This document shows positions 1-7,553 of a stretch of DNA of 9,746 nucleotides, one piece after another. The stretch spans positions 1 to 9,746 of the forward strand of contig JAIRVC010000123.1 of the NCBI GenBank assembly GCA_031254095.1. Direction: 5' to 3'. Within the stretch, counting starts at the first letter, position 1. Every line of letters starts with the position of its first letter. This DNA comes from Acidobacteriota bacterium (GTDB lineage Bacteria; Acidobacteriota; UBA6911). A program made the translations under genes and the position numbers. Under the pieces are notes generated by a model, which did no database searches, was not told the DNA's origin, and saw nothing but the letters and a program-made list of their open reading frames with translations.

Positions 1-23
1 AAATCCGCCGTGAACCATCTTTA

Positions 24-37
24 GCGAGTGGCGAGTG
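24..37. repeat. 7-bp perfect tandem duplication upstream of the cupin gene
   Basis: GCGAGTG occurs twice head to tail (24-30 and 31-37) in the 86-bp stretch before the first gene. It may be a slippage product or a small binding site; nothing in the sequence decides. I see no convincing -35/-10 pair in 1-86. The first bases could be the tail of an upstream gene (one frame reads KSAVNHL then stops at 22-24), but that is too short to call. Confidence 0.35.
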
Positions 38-86
38 ATTCCGTAAACGTACTGTTGGCAGGGAAGGGGCATATAAGGAGCATGTT

Positions 87-1088
87 ATGAGACCAAAATT
101 ATACAAACATCTTGTAAAACCGCTGATCTGGCGCGAGGGGCCGAAGGGGCTTTTTTTGTCGCCGCTTTTCTGGATGGAAGGCTCGAAAGACATGGAAGGC
201 TTTCAGGGATCGTTTGCCTTTGGCTACGTTAAGGGCGAGGGAAAGCTTTTTCCGCAGGACGGGCATTTGATGCATCCGTTTGATACCCTGCTCTGCTTTG
301 TTGGGACAAAGTACGGAGACATACTTGATCTCGGCGCCACGGTGTCGGTGGAAATCGGCGAAGAGCGCGAAGTCCGCACATTTGACCGGAGTCAGGTTGT
401 CGCGATACCTAAAGGCACGCAATACGGCAATGTGACGGTCGGCAATTTCAGGCACAATTTCGGTTTCTACACGGTTTATCTCGCGCCCGAATATTCGGCG
501 ATCGCGATACCGTCGTCAGAACTGAAAGCGCCGGCGCCCGGCAATAAGTACAAAGGCTACAACAAAGTCTACGCCTGGGCGGTCGATGAAAAGACCGGCG
601 AGATTCTGCACGATGCCGGTGCAATCGACTATGACGGCAGCGGCATGGGTTACACAAAACTGGCCGACGAACGCGGCGTCATGCACCCGCTTAAAAATCA
701 GGGGCCTGACGGCATAGGCCCCGGCAACGCGGATGAATTGATTTGGGTTTTCGGCGATCAGTTGCAGAACTTCGAACTCAATACGCTCTGGGGGCACTAT
801 ACGCAATGCGGCAAATGGCATCGCGGCGGCGACGCCCACACGCATCCGGACGAAGAAATCCTTATCTATCTCGGGCTGGACGCGGACGATCCTATGAATA
901 TCGGCGCTGAAATCGAGACCGCGATGGGCGAAGAAGACGAGCGTTATTACGCAAACGTTCCGTCCGTCTGGATTTGCCCTAAGAATTTTAGCCATCTGCC
1001 GTCGATCACACGCTGGGTAGACCGGCCGTATGCGTTTATCGTCATCAATCTGAACGGATCGCACGAGTCGCCGTGGCAGAATAAGTAA
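87..1088 (+). CDS. Two-domain cupin (bicupin) protein of unknown substrate
   Basis: The 333-residue protein has two cupin-like halves. The C-terminal half carries a good metal-binding cupin motif 1, GGDAHTHPDEEILIYLG, with H251, H253 and E257. A motif-2-like PKNFSHLPS follows and supplies H303; together these are the usual 3-His/1-Glu metal site. H237 and H245 lie just upstream and may line the pocket. The N-terminal half has a related but degenerate pattern (GHLMHPFDTLLCFVG around residues 59-73, then IPKGTQYG near 107-114), so it is probably structural or non-metal-binding. There is no signal peptide, so it should be cytosolic. The start is well supported: AAGGAG at 75-80 lies 6 nt before the ATG, and the nearby ATG at 82 is out of frame. 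It is the first gene of a same-strand run with an mtnA-like and a larA-like gene, which suggests a role in small-molecule or sugar metabolism (isomerase, dioxygenase or sensor). I do not recognise a named family; the cupin fold assignment is fairly secure, the reaction is not. Confidence 0.8.
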   Translation: MRPKLYKHLVKPLIWREGPKGLFLSPLFWMEGSKDMEGFQGSFAFGYVKGEGKLFPQDGHLMHPFDTLLCFVGTKYGDILDLGATVSVEIGEEREVRTFDRSQVVAIPKGTQYGNVTVGNFRHNFGFYTVYLAPEYSAIAIPSSELKAPAPGNKYKGYNKVYAWAVDEKTGEILHDAGAIDYDGSGMGYTKLADERGVMHPLKNQGPDGIGPGNADELIWVFGDQLQNFELNTLWGHYTQCGKWHRGGDAHTHPDEEILIYLGLDADDPMNIGAEIETAMGEEDERYYANVPSVWICPKNFSHLPSITRWVDRPYAFIVINLNGSHESPWQNK

Positions 1089-1099
1089 GCCGCCTCACA

Positions 1100-1125
1100 G
1101 CGGTCAGGTATTGCGGTCAGGTATT
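1100..1125. repeat. 13-bp perfect tandem duplication between cupin and mtnA genes
   Basis: GCGGTCAGGTATT is repeated exactly, at 1100-1112 and 1113-1125, starting 11 nt after the cupin stop codon. It is immediately followed by the hairpin at 1130-1151. It may be a replication-slippage duplication or a paired operator half-site; no further copies were noticed in the window. Confidence 0.75.
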
Positions 1126-1129
1126 GCAG

Positions 1130-1151
1130 GGGCGGCCGCCAACGGCCGCCC
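1130..1151 (+). promoter_or_regulatory. GC-rich intercistronic hairpin upstream of mtnA
   Basis: GGGCGGCCG (1130-1138) and CGGCCGCCC (1143-1151) form a perfect 9-bp stem with a CCAA loop. No T-run follows, so it is not a standard intrinsic terminator. In mRNA it would sit 25 nt before the mtnA start and leave the GGAG ribosome site at 1167-1170 free. A role in mRNA processing or stability, or in partial attenuation between the two genes, is plausible but inferred. Confidence 0.5.
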
Positions 1152-1175
1152 GCAGGGAAAGATAATGGAGAATTT

Positions 1176-2210
1176 ATGATACGTACGATTGAGTGGACGG
1201 ACGCGGGCGTTGTTATGCTTGACCAGAAACGGTTGCCGGCGGAGGAGATATATCATACATACATCGATTATGAAGGCGTGGCGGAAGCCATACGCTCCAT
1301 GATTATTCGCGGCGCTCCGGCTATCGGCGTGGCGGCCGCCATGGGCATTGCGCTCGGCGTGAAAAACGCGGCGGCCAAATCTCCTTCTATTGAAGAACTC
1401 GGCCGTGAGTTCGACATTATTTGCATTGTCATTGCAGGAACGCGCCCGACCGCCGTAAATCTCTTTTGGGCGGTTGACCGCATGAAGGCGGTTTACGCGC
1501 GCGTTCGGCCGCTTGGGACTGAGGCGGTCCGAAACGCGCTGATTGATGAGGCGCTTACAGTTTACCGGGAGGATATCGAAGCTAATCGCGCCATGGGGCG
1601 AATGGGACAGGAATTGATTCCCGATGGCGCCCGCGTTCTTACGCACTGCAATGCGGGGGCTCTTGCCACGGCGGGATACGGTACGGCGCTCGGCGTTATC
1701 CGAGCCGCCGTCGAAGCCGGAAAAAAAATATCGGTATTCGCGGACGAGACACGCCCCTGGTTGCAGGGCGCGCGCCTCACGGCCTGGGAACTTGCCCACG
1801 ACGGCATACCCGTTACGGTAATTACCGACAACATGGCCGGTCATTTCATGAAGAAAGGTATGATTGACTGCGTAATCGTCGGAGCCGACCGCATTGCCGC
1901 AAACGGCGACGTCGCCAATAAGATCGGCACATATTCAGTCGCCGTGCTGGCGAAGGAAAACGGGATTCCCTTCTATGTCGCCGCGCCGGTTTCAACCCTT
2001 GATCTCAATATTCCAGACGGCAGCCATATTCCAATCGAGGAACGGAATCCGGACGAGGTGCGCATGATTCAGGGCGTCGCCATAACGCCGCAAGGCGTCC
2101 CTGCCGCCAATCCGGCGTTCGATGTGACGCCGGCCCGCTATGTCGGCGCGATAATCACTGAATGCGGCGTTGCGCGCGCTCCTTACGGCGAATCGCTACG
2201 CGCTTTTTAA
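1176..2210 (+). CDS. mtnA: S-methyl-5-thioribose-1-phosphate isomerase (MtnA family)
   Basis: MtnA converts 5-methylthioribose-1-phosphate to 5-methylthioribulose-1-phosphate in methionine salvage. Family members also act on 5-deoxyribose-1-phosphate in the related disposal (DHAP) shunt. The 344 residues match the family length, and motifs run in order: [41 protein letters not shown] with catalytic Cys158, [17 protein letters not shown], and [19 protein letters not shown] with catalytic Asp238. The C-terminal [18 protein letters not shown] is also typical. These keep it apart from non-catalytic eIF2B-alpha-like relatives, which lack the Cys/Asp pair. The ATG at 1176 has GGAG 5 nt upstream. 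It is a cytosolic enzyme. The rest of either pathway (MtnK kinase, MtnP or Pfs, MtnB, MtnD, Ald2) is not in this window, so the physiological substrate cannot be settled. It is probably co-transcribed with the cupin gene 87 bp upstream. Its stop codon lies only 3 bp before repeat copy A. Confidence 0.93.
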   Translation: MIRTIEWTDAGVVMLDQKRLPAEEIYHTYIDYEGVAEAIRSMIIRGAPAIGVAAAMGIALGVKNAAAKSPSIEELGREFDIICIVIAGTRPTAVNLFWAVDRMKAVYARVRPLGTEAVRNALIDEALTVYREDIEANRAMGRMGQELIPDGARVLTHCNAGALATAGYGTALGVIRAAVEAGKKISVFADETRPWLQGARLTAWELAHDGIPVTVITDNMAGHFMKKGMIDCVIVGADRIAANGDVANKIGTYSVAVLAKENGIPFYVAAPVSTLDLNIPDGSHIPIEERNPDEVRMIQGVAITPQGVPAANPAFDVTPARYVGAIITECGVARAPYGESLRAF

Positions 2211-2213
2211 AGA

Positions 2214-2337
2214 GGAAACCTCTAAAAACCCCAAACTCTGCGTTACGCGGCCGATCCAAAATGCTCATTTACCTCAAATGTAAACTCCGCTTTTGTCCCG
2301 GCCGCAAGCCTTGATTTTGGAGTTTTTAGAGGTTCCC
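2214..2337 (+). repeat. Structured ~125-bp inverted-repeat element, copy A (MITE/REP-like)
   Basis: This 124-bp block matches 8209-8333 almost base for base in the same orientation. Its ends are inverted: the left arm begins GGAAACCTCTAAAAACC and the right arm ends GGTTTTTAGAGGTTCCC-like (2321-2337 read AGTTTTTAGAGGTTCCC), so AACCTCTAAAAAC pairs perfectly across the element. An inner stem pairs 2247-2261 with 2291-2305; here 3 of the 15 positions are mismatched, whereas in copy B the stem is perfect. Between outer and inner stems each arm has its own mini-palindrome (GCGTTACGC on the left, CAAGCCTTG on the right), giving a cloverleaf-like fold. The apex holds CATTT/AAATG. It starts 3 bp after the mtnA stop and ends 27 bp before the larA-like ATG. 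No clear target-site duplication flanks it. It contains no gene of its own. It is likely a non-autonomous mobile repeat or an intercistronic RNA structure. Confidence 0.88.
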
Positions 2338-2364
2338 AATAAGGAAGAGACGGATTTATTAAGT

Positions 2365-3666
2365 ATGCAATTCATTGAATTCCCAAAAATAGATTTCAAG
2401 ATAGAGGGCATGGAAGATGTCAAAATTCCGAAAATGTTCAGAATAAGGCAACGCTATGATAAGACACGCATAATTGATATCGCCTCCCATATCCGCCGCC
2501 GGATGGAAGAAAATCTCTCTGATCGGGAACAATTCAAAGGCAGGAAGCTGTGTATAACGGCAGGCAGCCGGGGCATTCCCAACCTCGACGTCATAATAAA
2601 AACCATCGTGGATATTTTAAAGGAGTGGGGCGCCGAGCCTTTCATTATCCCGGCCATGGGCAGTCATGGCGGGGCGACAGCCGAGGGGCAACTCGAAATC
2701 CTCGCAACCTGCAACATTACCGAAGAATCAATGGGCGTACCGATAAAATCATCAATGGATGTCGTGCAAATCGGCAATCTGCCTGACGGCACGCCGCTTT
2801 TTTGCGATAAGTACGCCGCCGGGTCAGACGGCATCATACTCTTGAACAAAGTTAAGCCGCACACGGATTTCCGGGCAAAACACGAGAGCGGGCTTGCAAA
2901 AATGCTGGCGATAGGTATTGCCAAGCATGCAGGCGCTTCGCAGTTCCACATGAAAGGCGTTTCAACGTTTGCGGAACGGATCCCGCAGGTATGCCGGGTA
3001 TTTCTTGACAAGCTGCCCGTCGCCTTTGGCGTGGGCATAGTACAGAACGCTTATGACAAGATAAGCCGCATTGAGATAATGGAAAAAGACCGGATTTTAG
3101 TAAAGGACGCGGAGTTGCAGCGCGTCGCCAAAGCAAGCGTGGCAAATTTCAAGTTCCGCGACATAGATGTGCTGATAATCGACGAGATTGGCAAAAATAT
3201 AAGCGGCAACGGCGCAGACCCCAATGTTACCGGCCGCAGCATGGCGCCGGGGTTTGAAGGAATGTTAAACCTTAAAAAACTGTTCATCCGGGGTCTCAAC
3301 AAAGAGACCCATCACAACGCCTGCGGCATAAGTCTGGCGGACGTTACTACGCGCCGCTGTCTTAACAGCGTTGATTTTGAATCAACATGGATTAACGTCG
3401 TTACCTCCACCATGCTCGCCGGCGGTAAGATACCGATGTATCGGGAAACGGACCGTGACGCCGTTATGCTTGCCATTCGCACATGCAACGACATCGACTT
3501 CAATAATCCGCGGGTGGTTCGCATTAAAGACACTCTAAGCATGGAATACATAGAAGTGTCGGAGGCTTACCTCGACGAGTGCGCGGCTCATCCCGAAATA
3601 GAAATCGTATCCGAACCTCATAAGCTTGAGTTTGACGCCGATGGATTTATGACCGATGTCTTTTGA
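2365..3666 (+). CDS. LarA-superfamily (DUF2088-type) nickel-pincer-like isomerase/racemase homologue
   Basis: The 433-residue protein resembles the lactate racemase LarA superfamily, whose characterised members use a nickel-pincer nucleotide cofactor to racemise or epimerise alpha-hydroxy acids. Visible signatures are a Rossmann-like N-terminal part with TAGSRGIPN (about residues 66-74), PAMGSHGGATAEGQ with H101, and NKVKPHTDFRAKHESGLAKMLAIGIAKH (about 162-188). H166, H173 and K179 or K187 are candidate cofactor ligands, by analogy with LarA's His and cofactor-linked Lys. There is no signal peptide or membrane segment. Start choice: the frame is open from a TTG at 2293, but that codon and the next 15 lie inside repeat copy A, so the first ATG outside the repeat (2365) is preferred. 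AAGGAAGAGA at 2341-2350 lies a rather long 14 nt upstream, which leaves some doubt. No larB, larC or larE cofactor genes are present here. It lies downstream of mtnA in the same direction. The superfamily is secure; the substrate is unknown. Confidence 0.82.
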   Translation: MQFIEFPKIDFKIEGMEDVKIPKMFRIRQRYDKTRIIDIASHIRRRMEENLSDREQFKGRKLCITAGSRGIPNLDVIIKTIVDILKEWGAEPFIIPAMGSHGGATAEGQLEILATCNITEESMGVPIKSSMDVVQIGNLPDGTPLFCDKYAAGSDGIILLNKVKPHTDFRAKHESGLAKMLAIGIAKHAGASQFHMKGVSTFAERIPQVCRVFLDKLPVAFGVGIVQNAYDKISRIEIMEKDRILVKDAELQRVAKASVANFKFRDIDVLIIDEIGKNISGNGADPNVTGRSMAPGFEGMLNLKKLFIRGLNKETHHNACGISLADVTTRRCLNSVDFESTWINVVTSTMLAGGKIPMYRETDRDAVMLAIRTCNDIDFNNPRVVRIKDTLSMEYIEVSEAYLDECAAHPEIEIVSEPHKLEFDADGFMTDVF

Positions 3667-3816
3667 CGAAACACTGATTAATTGCCTGTACGGGCGAATT
3701 GCCAAATTGTTTATGGCGGCGCGGCGCTCGTAACCTCAACATATTCTATATGCTTCGGTCCCCCGGTTCCGTACGCCCGGCACAATATACCGCGCAGACA
3801 ATTTATCGGCGTTCCC

Positions 3817-6800
3817 CTAACTGGCTAACCGTTCCTGGTGCCGTCGGAAATCAACGCTCACAACTTTGGTTACGCCCGGTTCCTCCATCGCGACGCCAAA
3901 GAACATGTCCGCCGCTTCCATGGTGTGCTTGTTGTGGGTGATAATTATAAATTGCGTATTGCAGCTCATTTCCGTCAGCATCCTCGAAAAGCGTCCAACA
4001 TTGGCTTCATCGAGCGGCGCGTCCACTTCGTCCAGAATGCAGACCGGGCTGGGCCTGTAACGGAAGATCGCGATAAGCAGCGCCAGCGCGGTCAGCGCCT
4101 TTTCGCCGCCGGAAAGAAGCTGCACGTTTTGCAGCTTTTTGCCGGGAGGCTGCGCGGTTATGTCCAGGCCGCTTTCCAGTATGTCGTTTTCATCCAGCAG
4201 GCTGATATCGCAATGACCGCCGCCGAAAAGCGTCTGGAAAACATCCTGAAAATTCTGCCGTATAGCCGCGTATGCTTCCCTGAACTGCTCCGATGAACGC
4301 TGGTTGAGGTCGGCGATAGTATTCAAAAGATCGGCGATCCCTTTTTCGGCGTCCAGACGCTCGCCGTTTTTGAACTGATACTGCTGCTCCGTCTCCTGAT
4401 AGTCTTCCAGAGCGCGCTGGTTGATCGGGCCGAAGTTTTCCGCCTTTTCGCGCAGACTGTTGAAGTCCTGCGCCACGTCTTCGTAATTTCGCCCCCAGTC
4501 TTCATCGGGAATGTCGGGAATCAGCTCGGCGGCCGGAACGTGGAATTCGTCCGCGCAATTCCGCTCCAGATGCTCAAGGTCGCTTTCGAAGCGCGTCTTT
4601 TCGATTTCAATTTGGCCTCGCGCTTCCATGGCCTCTTCACGCCCGGAGTGAAACTGTTTCAGGCTTTCTTCCGAGGTTCCGAGCGCGGCGCGCAATTCCG
4701 CGAAACTTTCCTGCCTTTTTTCAAGCTCCTCCGTTGCTTCCGAAAGCGTCCTGTCGTATTCGACTATGCGTTCTTCAATTTCCCCGCGCGCGGTTTCCAG
4801 CTCGCTGATCCGCTCGGCGGCCGCGGCGCTTTCCGCGCGGATTTCACCGTCGCGGCGGCGCACGTTTTCAGCCTCCTGCCGCAGCCGGGCGATGTCCGTT
4901 TCCATCCCTGATTTGCGTTCCCTGCTCACGGCGCAAGCGGCGGAAAGAGCGCCCAGCTCTTTTACGACCGCCGCGTTCTGCGTCCTCAGATCCTGCAGGC
5001 GCGCGTTCATTTCCCGCAGTTCCTCGTCGCCCGCGCCTCTGCGCGTCTCGATTTCGGCTATGCGCCCGGCCGCTTCCTCAAGTTTAATCTCATATCCGGC
5101 TTTTTCTTCCGCGAGCTGTTCAAGTTCCGCGGCGGCGGCGGCTTCCGCCTGTTCGATCCTGGCAAGTTCACGCTCAAGGTGACTGATTTTCTGTCCGGCG
5201 AGCGCTATGTCGGTTTCAAGCCTCCGAACCTCAGCCGCCAGCGTTTTCAGCATTTCCGCGGCGGCGGCCTGCCGCTGTTTCAGATCGGCAAGCTCCACGC
5301 GCGCGGCTTCAATTTTTCCTTTAAGCAGAACCAGTTTCTTTTCCAGTTCCTTTTTTTCGCGTTTCGTGGCCAGAAATCCCGCCATTGATTTCTTCTCGCC
5401 CACCGCGGAAAGTACGCCGCGCGGCGAGTACGATTCCCCGGAAAGGGTTAGATAGCTGCCGCCGCCGGATATTTCGGCGACACGGAAAGCCGTGTCCAGA
5501 TCATTGACCATAACGGTCGAGGCGTATTCAGGCAGGACGCGCTCAAACGCCTGACGGACGTCGTTGTTCATGCGGATAAGATCTTCCAGATAACCGATTA
5601 CGCCGTCGCCGCCGCTGAATGGAAGACGCGGTTTTTCGCCGGCCGGCGCGTGAGAGCAATGTCCGTTTTGCAGCGTCATAAAGGTGCATTTGCCCGCGCC
5701 GATGCGCCTGAGCCGCTCCACGCTGTTTACCGCGTCGTCGCGGCTGTCTACGATAATGTATTGAAGCTGCGAATTGAGATAATCTTCCAGCGCGGCCTCA
5801 TACGCCGGATCGGCGTCCACGTAATCCGCCAGCGTTTTAGCCCGGCATTCCTCTTCTCCCGGCAGGCGCGTGGAGAGAAATTTTTGTACGCCTTCGGAAT
5901 AATTGCTGCGCCGCCGCTCGATTTCCTCAAGCGAATCGAAGCGGTGCCGCATATTGCCGTGTTCCGCTTCCGCGGCGGAAAGCTCGGCGGAAAGCTCCTC
6001 GATGCGCGCCGCGCGCCGCGCATATTCCGCTTCAAGTTCCGCATGTTCGCCTGCGACGGTTTCCCTGCGCAGATTCTGACGCTCAAGCTCCCGCCGCGCG
6101 ACGTCGAGTTCAGCGGCGCGCGCGCGGTTTTCTTCGGCTTTAAGCTCGCGTTCGCGGCCGAGCCGGTCCGTCCGCTCGGTTATACGGCGCAGGCCTTCCT
6201 GACAGCGTGCCTGCTGATTTTTGAGATCGGCCAAATCACCCGCGCCCCGAGCGAGAAAAGAACGAATTTCATCGATCCGGCTTTCCGTCTGACGGATGCT
6301 TTCCTGCTGTTTTTCGCTCCTCGCCTGTTCGGCTTCCGCCGCGAGATTTTCATTGGCAATGCGTTCATCCATTGCACGGGAATTTTCAATAAGGCGCTCG
6401 ATTTCCAGTTCGATCGTCCGGCCGCGCCCGGCGATTACTTCCCGTTCGCGTTCGAGTTCAACCGCGCGGCGTTCATGATTCTGACGCTGAATATCCTGAT
6501 TTTCCCGCGTACTCCGGGCGCTTTGCGCCTCCATTTTCAGGGCGGAAAGCCGTTCGCGCAAACAATTCAGCGTTTCTTCCTGATCCGCGCAGACGCCTCG
6601 CGCCTCATCTCGTGCCGTTTCGGCGGCGGCCAGATCCGCAAGCAGCGTCTGTTCGTGTTCTCCGGCGGCACGGAAACGCGAATCGCATTCGGCCAGCTTT
6701 TCCCGCAGAGCCCGGTCTTCCATGCAGATTTTCAGTTTCTGAACGGCGCGCAGATTTTCCCTCAGATTGCTGTACGCCCGCGCCCTGGCGGCCTGACGGC

Positions 6801-7437
6801 GCAGTGAGTTCAACTGACGCACCAGTTCCTGTTCCGTGTCCTGCACGCGCAGAAGATTCTGCCGCGCGCGCTCCAGCTGCGCTTCCGCCGAAACCCGGCG
6901 GTTTTTGTAAAGGGTAATGCGCGCCGCTTCCTCAATCAGGCTGCGCCGTTCGGCGGGCTTTGAACTCAAAATCTGCCCTACGCGCCCCTGCTCCAAAATC
7001 GCATATGAATTCGGGCCAAGGCCTGTTCCTTCCAGAAGCGTTTGCAAATCGCGCAGACGGCAGCGGTGGCCGTCGAGGTAGTATTCACTTTCGCCCGAAC
7101 GGTAAAGCCGCCGGCCCACGGTGAAATTGTTGCGATCAAAGTCGGGAAGCCCCGGCGTCTCAACGCAGGAATCCAACGAGAGAGTGAGAATTACCTCCGC
7201 GTAATTTGTCGCTTTGCGTTTCTCCGTGCCGTTGAAAATCACATCTTCCATTTTGCCGCCGGTTCTTAACGCCTTGGCGCTCTGCGCGCCGACGACCCAG
7301 CTTATGGCGTCGGCAATATTGCTTTTCCCGCAGCCATTCGGCCCGATGATCGCCGTAATGCCTTCCTGAAACGGAAGATGCGTGCGGTCGCAGAAAGATT
7401 TGAATCCTATCAATTCCAACTTTTTTATCTGGTTCAT
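3817..7437 (-). CDS. smc: Chromosome segregation ATPase SMC
   Basis: This is a full-length SMC protein of 1206 residues, the core of the bacterial condensin that organises and segregates the chromosome with ScpA and ScpB. Domains in order: N-terminal head with Walker A GPNGCGKS (32-39), R-loop Arg58 and Q-loop Gln150; coiled coil from about 180 to 500, rich in Glu, Arg and Ala; hinge about 515-685 (YVDADPAYEAALEDYL through GGGSYLTLSGE); returning coiled coil about 690-1010; C-terminal head with signature LSGGEKALTALAL (from 1108), Walker B VCILDEVDAPLDEANVGRF (D1136, E1137) and His1168 in THNKHTME. The start at 7437 is chosen because MNQIKKLELIGFKSF is the normal SMC beginning. The frame stays open for 29 unrelated codons upstream to 7524. 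AAGG lies 5 nt before this ATG. Oddities: EEAARITLYK (169-178) where EEAAGITKYK is usual, and a one-residue-longer R-loop (LRTGGKMED). Transcribed from the mobA side; it converges with the larA-like gene. Confidence 0.97.
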   Translation of the reverse strand: MNQIKKLELIGFKSFCDRTHLPFQEGITAIIGPNGCGKSNIADAISWVVGAQSAKALRTGGKMEDVIFNGTEKRKATNYAEVILTLSLDSCVETPGLPDFDRNNFTVGRRLYRSGESEYYLDGHRCRLRDLQTLLEGTGLGPNSYAILEQGRVGQILSSKPAERRSLIEEAARITLYKNRRVSAEAQLERARQNLLRVQDTEQELVRQLNSLRRQAARARAYSNLRENLRAVQKLKICMEDRALREKLAECDSRFRAAGEHEQTLLADLAAAETARDEARGVCADQEETLNCLRERLSALKMEAQSARSTRENQDIQRQNHERRAVELEREREVIAGRGRTIELEIERLIENSRAMDERIANENLAAEAEQARSEKQQESIRQTESRIDEIRSFLARGAGDLADLKNQQARCQEGLRRITERTDRLGRERELKAEENRARAAELDVARRELERQNLRRETVAGEHAELEAEYARRAARIEELSAELSAAEAEHGNMRHRFDSLEEIERRRSNYSEGVQKFLSTRLPGEEECRAKTLADYVDADPAYEAALEDYLNSQLQYIIVDSRDDAVNSVERLRRIGAGKCTFMTLQNGHCSHAPAGEKPRLPFSGGDGVIGYLEDLIRMNNDVRQAFERVLPEYASTVMVNDLDTAFRVAEISGGGSYLTLSGESYSPRGVLSAVGEKKSMAGFLATKREKKELEKKLVLLKGKIEAARVELADLKQRQAAAAEMLKTLAAEVRRLETDIALAGQKISHLERELARIEQAEAAAAAELEQLAEEKAGYEIKLEEAAGRIAEIETRRGAGDEELREMNARLQDLRTQNAAVVKELGALSAACAVSRERKSGMETDIARLRQEAENVRRRDGEIRAESAAAAERISELETARGEIEERIVEYDRTLSEATEELEKRQESFAELRAALGTSEESLKQFHSGREEAMEARGQIEIEKTRFESDLEHLERNCADEFHVPAAELIPDIPDEDWGRNYEDVAQDFNSLREKAENFGPINQRALEDYQETEQQYQFKNGERLDAEKGIADLLNTIADLNQRSSEQFREAYAAIRQNFQDVFQTLFGGGHCDISLLDENDILESGLDITAQPPGKKLQNVQLLSGGEKALTALALLIAIFRYRPSPVCILDEVDAPLDEANVGRFSRMLTEMSCNTQFIIITHNKHTMEAADMFFGVAMEEPGVTKVVSVDFRRHQERLAS

Positions 7438-7483
7438 AACGGCCTTAACTCTCCACAATTCTCCAAGGATGAATGCAGCCGGA

Positions 7484-7489
7484 ACTATA
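7484..7489 (-). promoter_or_regulatory. Possible -10 box for smc
   Basis: On the minus strand the 116-bp gap between mobA and smc contains TGTGGTATAGTTCC. TATAGT is a good -10 match, preceded by TG-type bases, and lies 46 nt before the smc ATG. The upstream -35 region is weak (TTTTCC at a 16-nt spacing), so this is only a candidate for an smc promoter separate from mobA read-through. Confidence 0.3.
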
Positions 7490-7553
7490 CCACACCCGCC
7501 GCGCGGGAAAAGCAAAAAACGCAATATATCGAGGACATTTATATTGCCGCCTA

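Noticed and set aside
1..86. C-terminal tail of an upstream gene (frame ending in TAG at 22-24)
   Set aside because: Seven codons are too few to tell a real gene end from chance.
2214..2337. Repeat copy A as a standard intrinsic terminator for mtnA
   Set aside because: The stem is much longer than typical terminators, its T-run is inside the arm rather than after it, and the same element lies in a divergent promoter region as copy B.
3667..3816. Terminator or small gene in the convergent gap between larA-like and smc genes
   Set aside because: Only a weak bulged stem (AATTGCC with GGGCGAATT, about 3680-3700) is visible, with no solid T-run after it. The open frame through the gap has no ribosome site or recognisable product.
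5650..6807. Long plus-strand open frame (385 codons) opposite smc
   Set aside because: It is antisense to the coiled-coil and hinge part of smc, where GC-rich codon bias keeps other frames open. It has no recognisable domain and the smc reading is unambiguous.
7438..7524. 29-codon N-terminal extension of SMC
   Set aside because: The extension shows no SMC similarity. SMC proteins normally begin a few residues before the KKLELIGFKSF-like strand, which fits the ATG at 7437.
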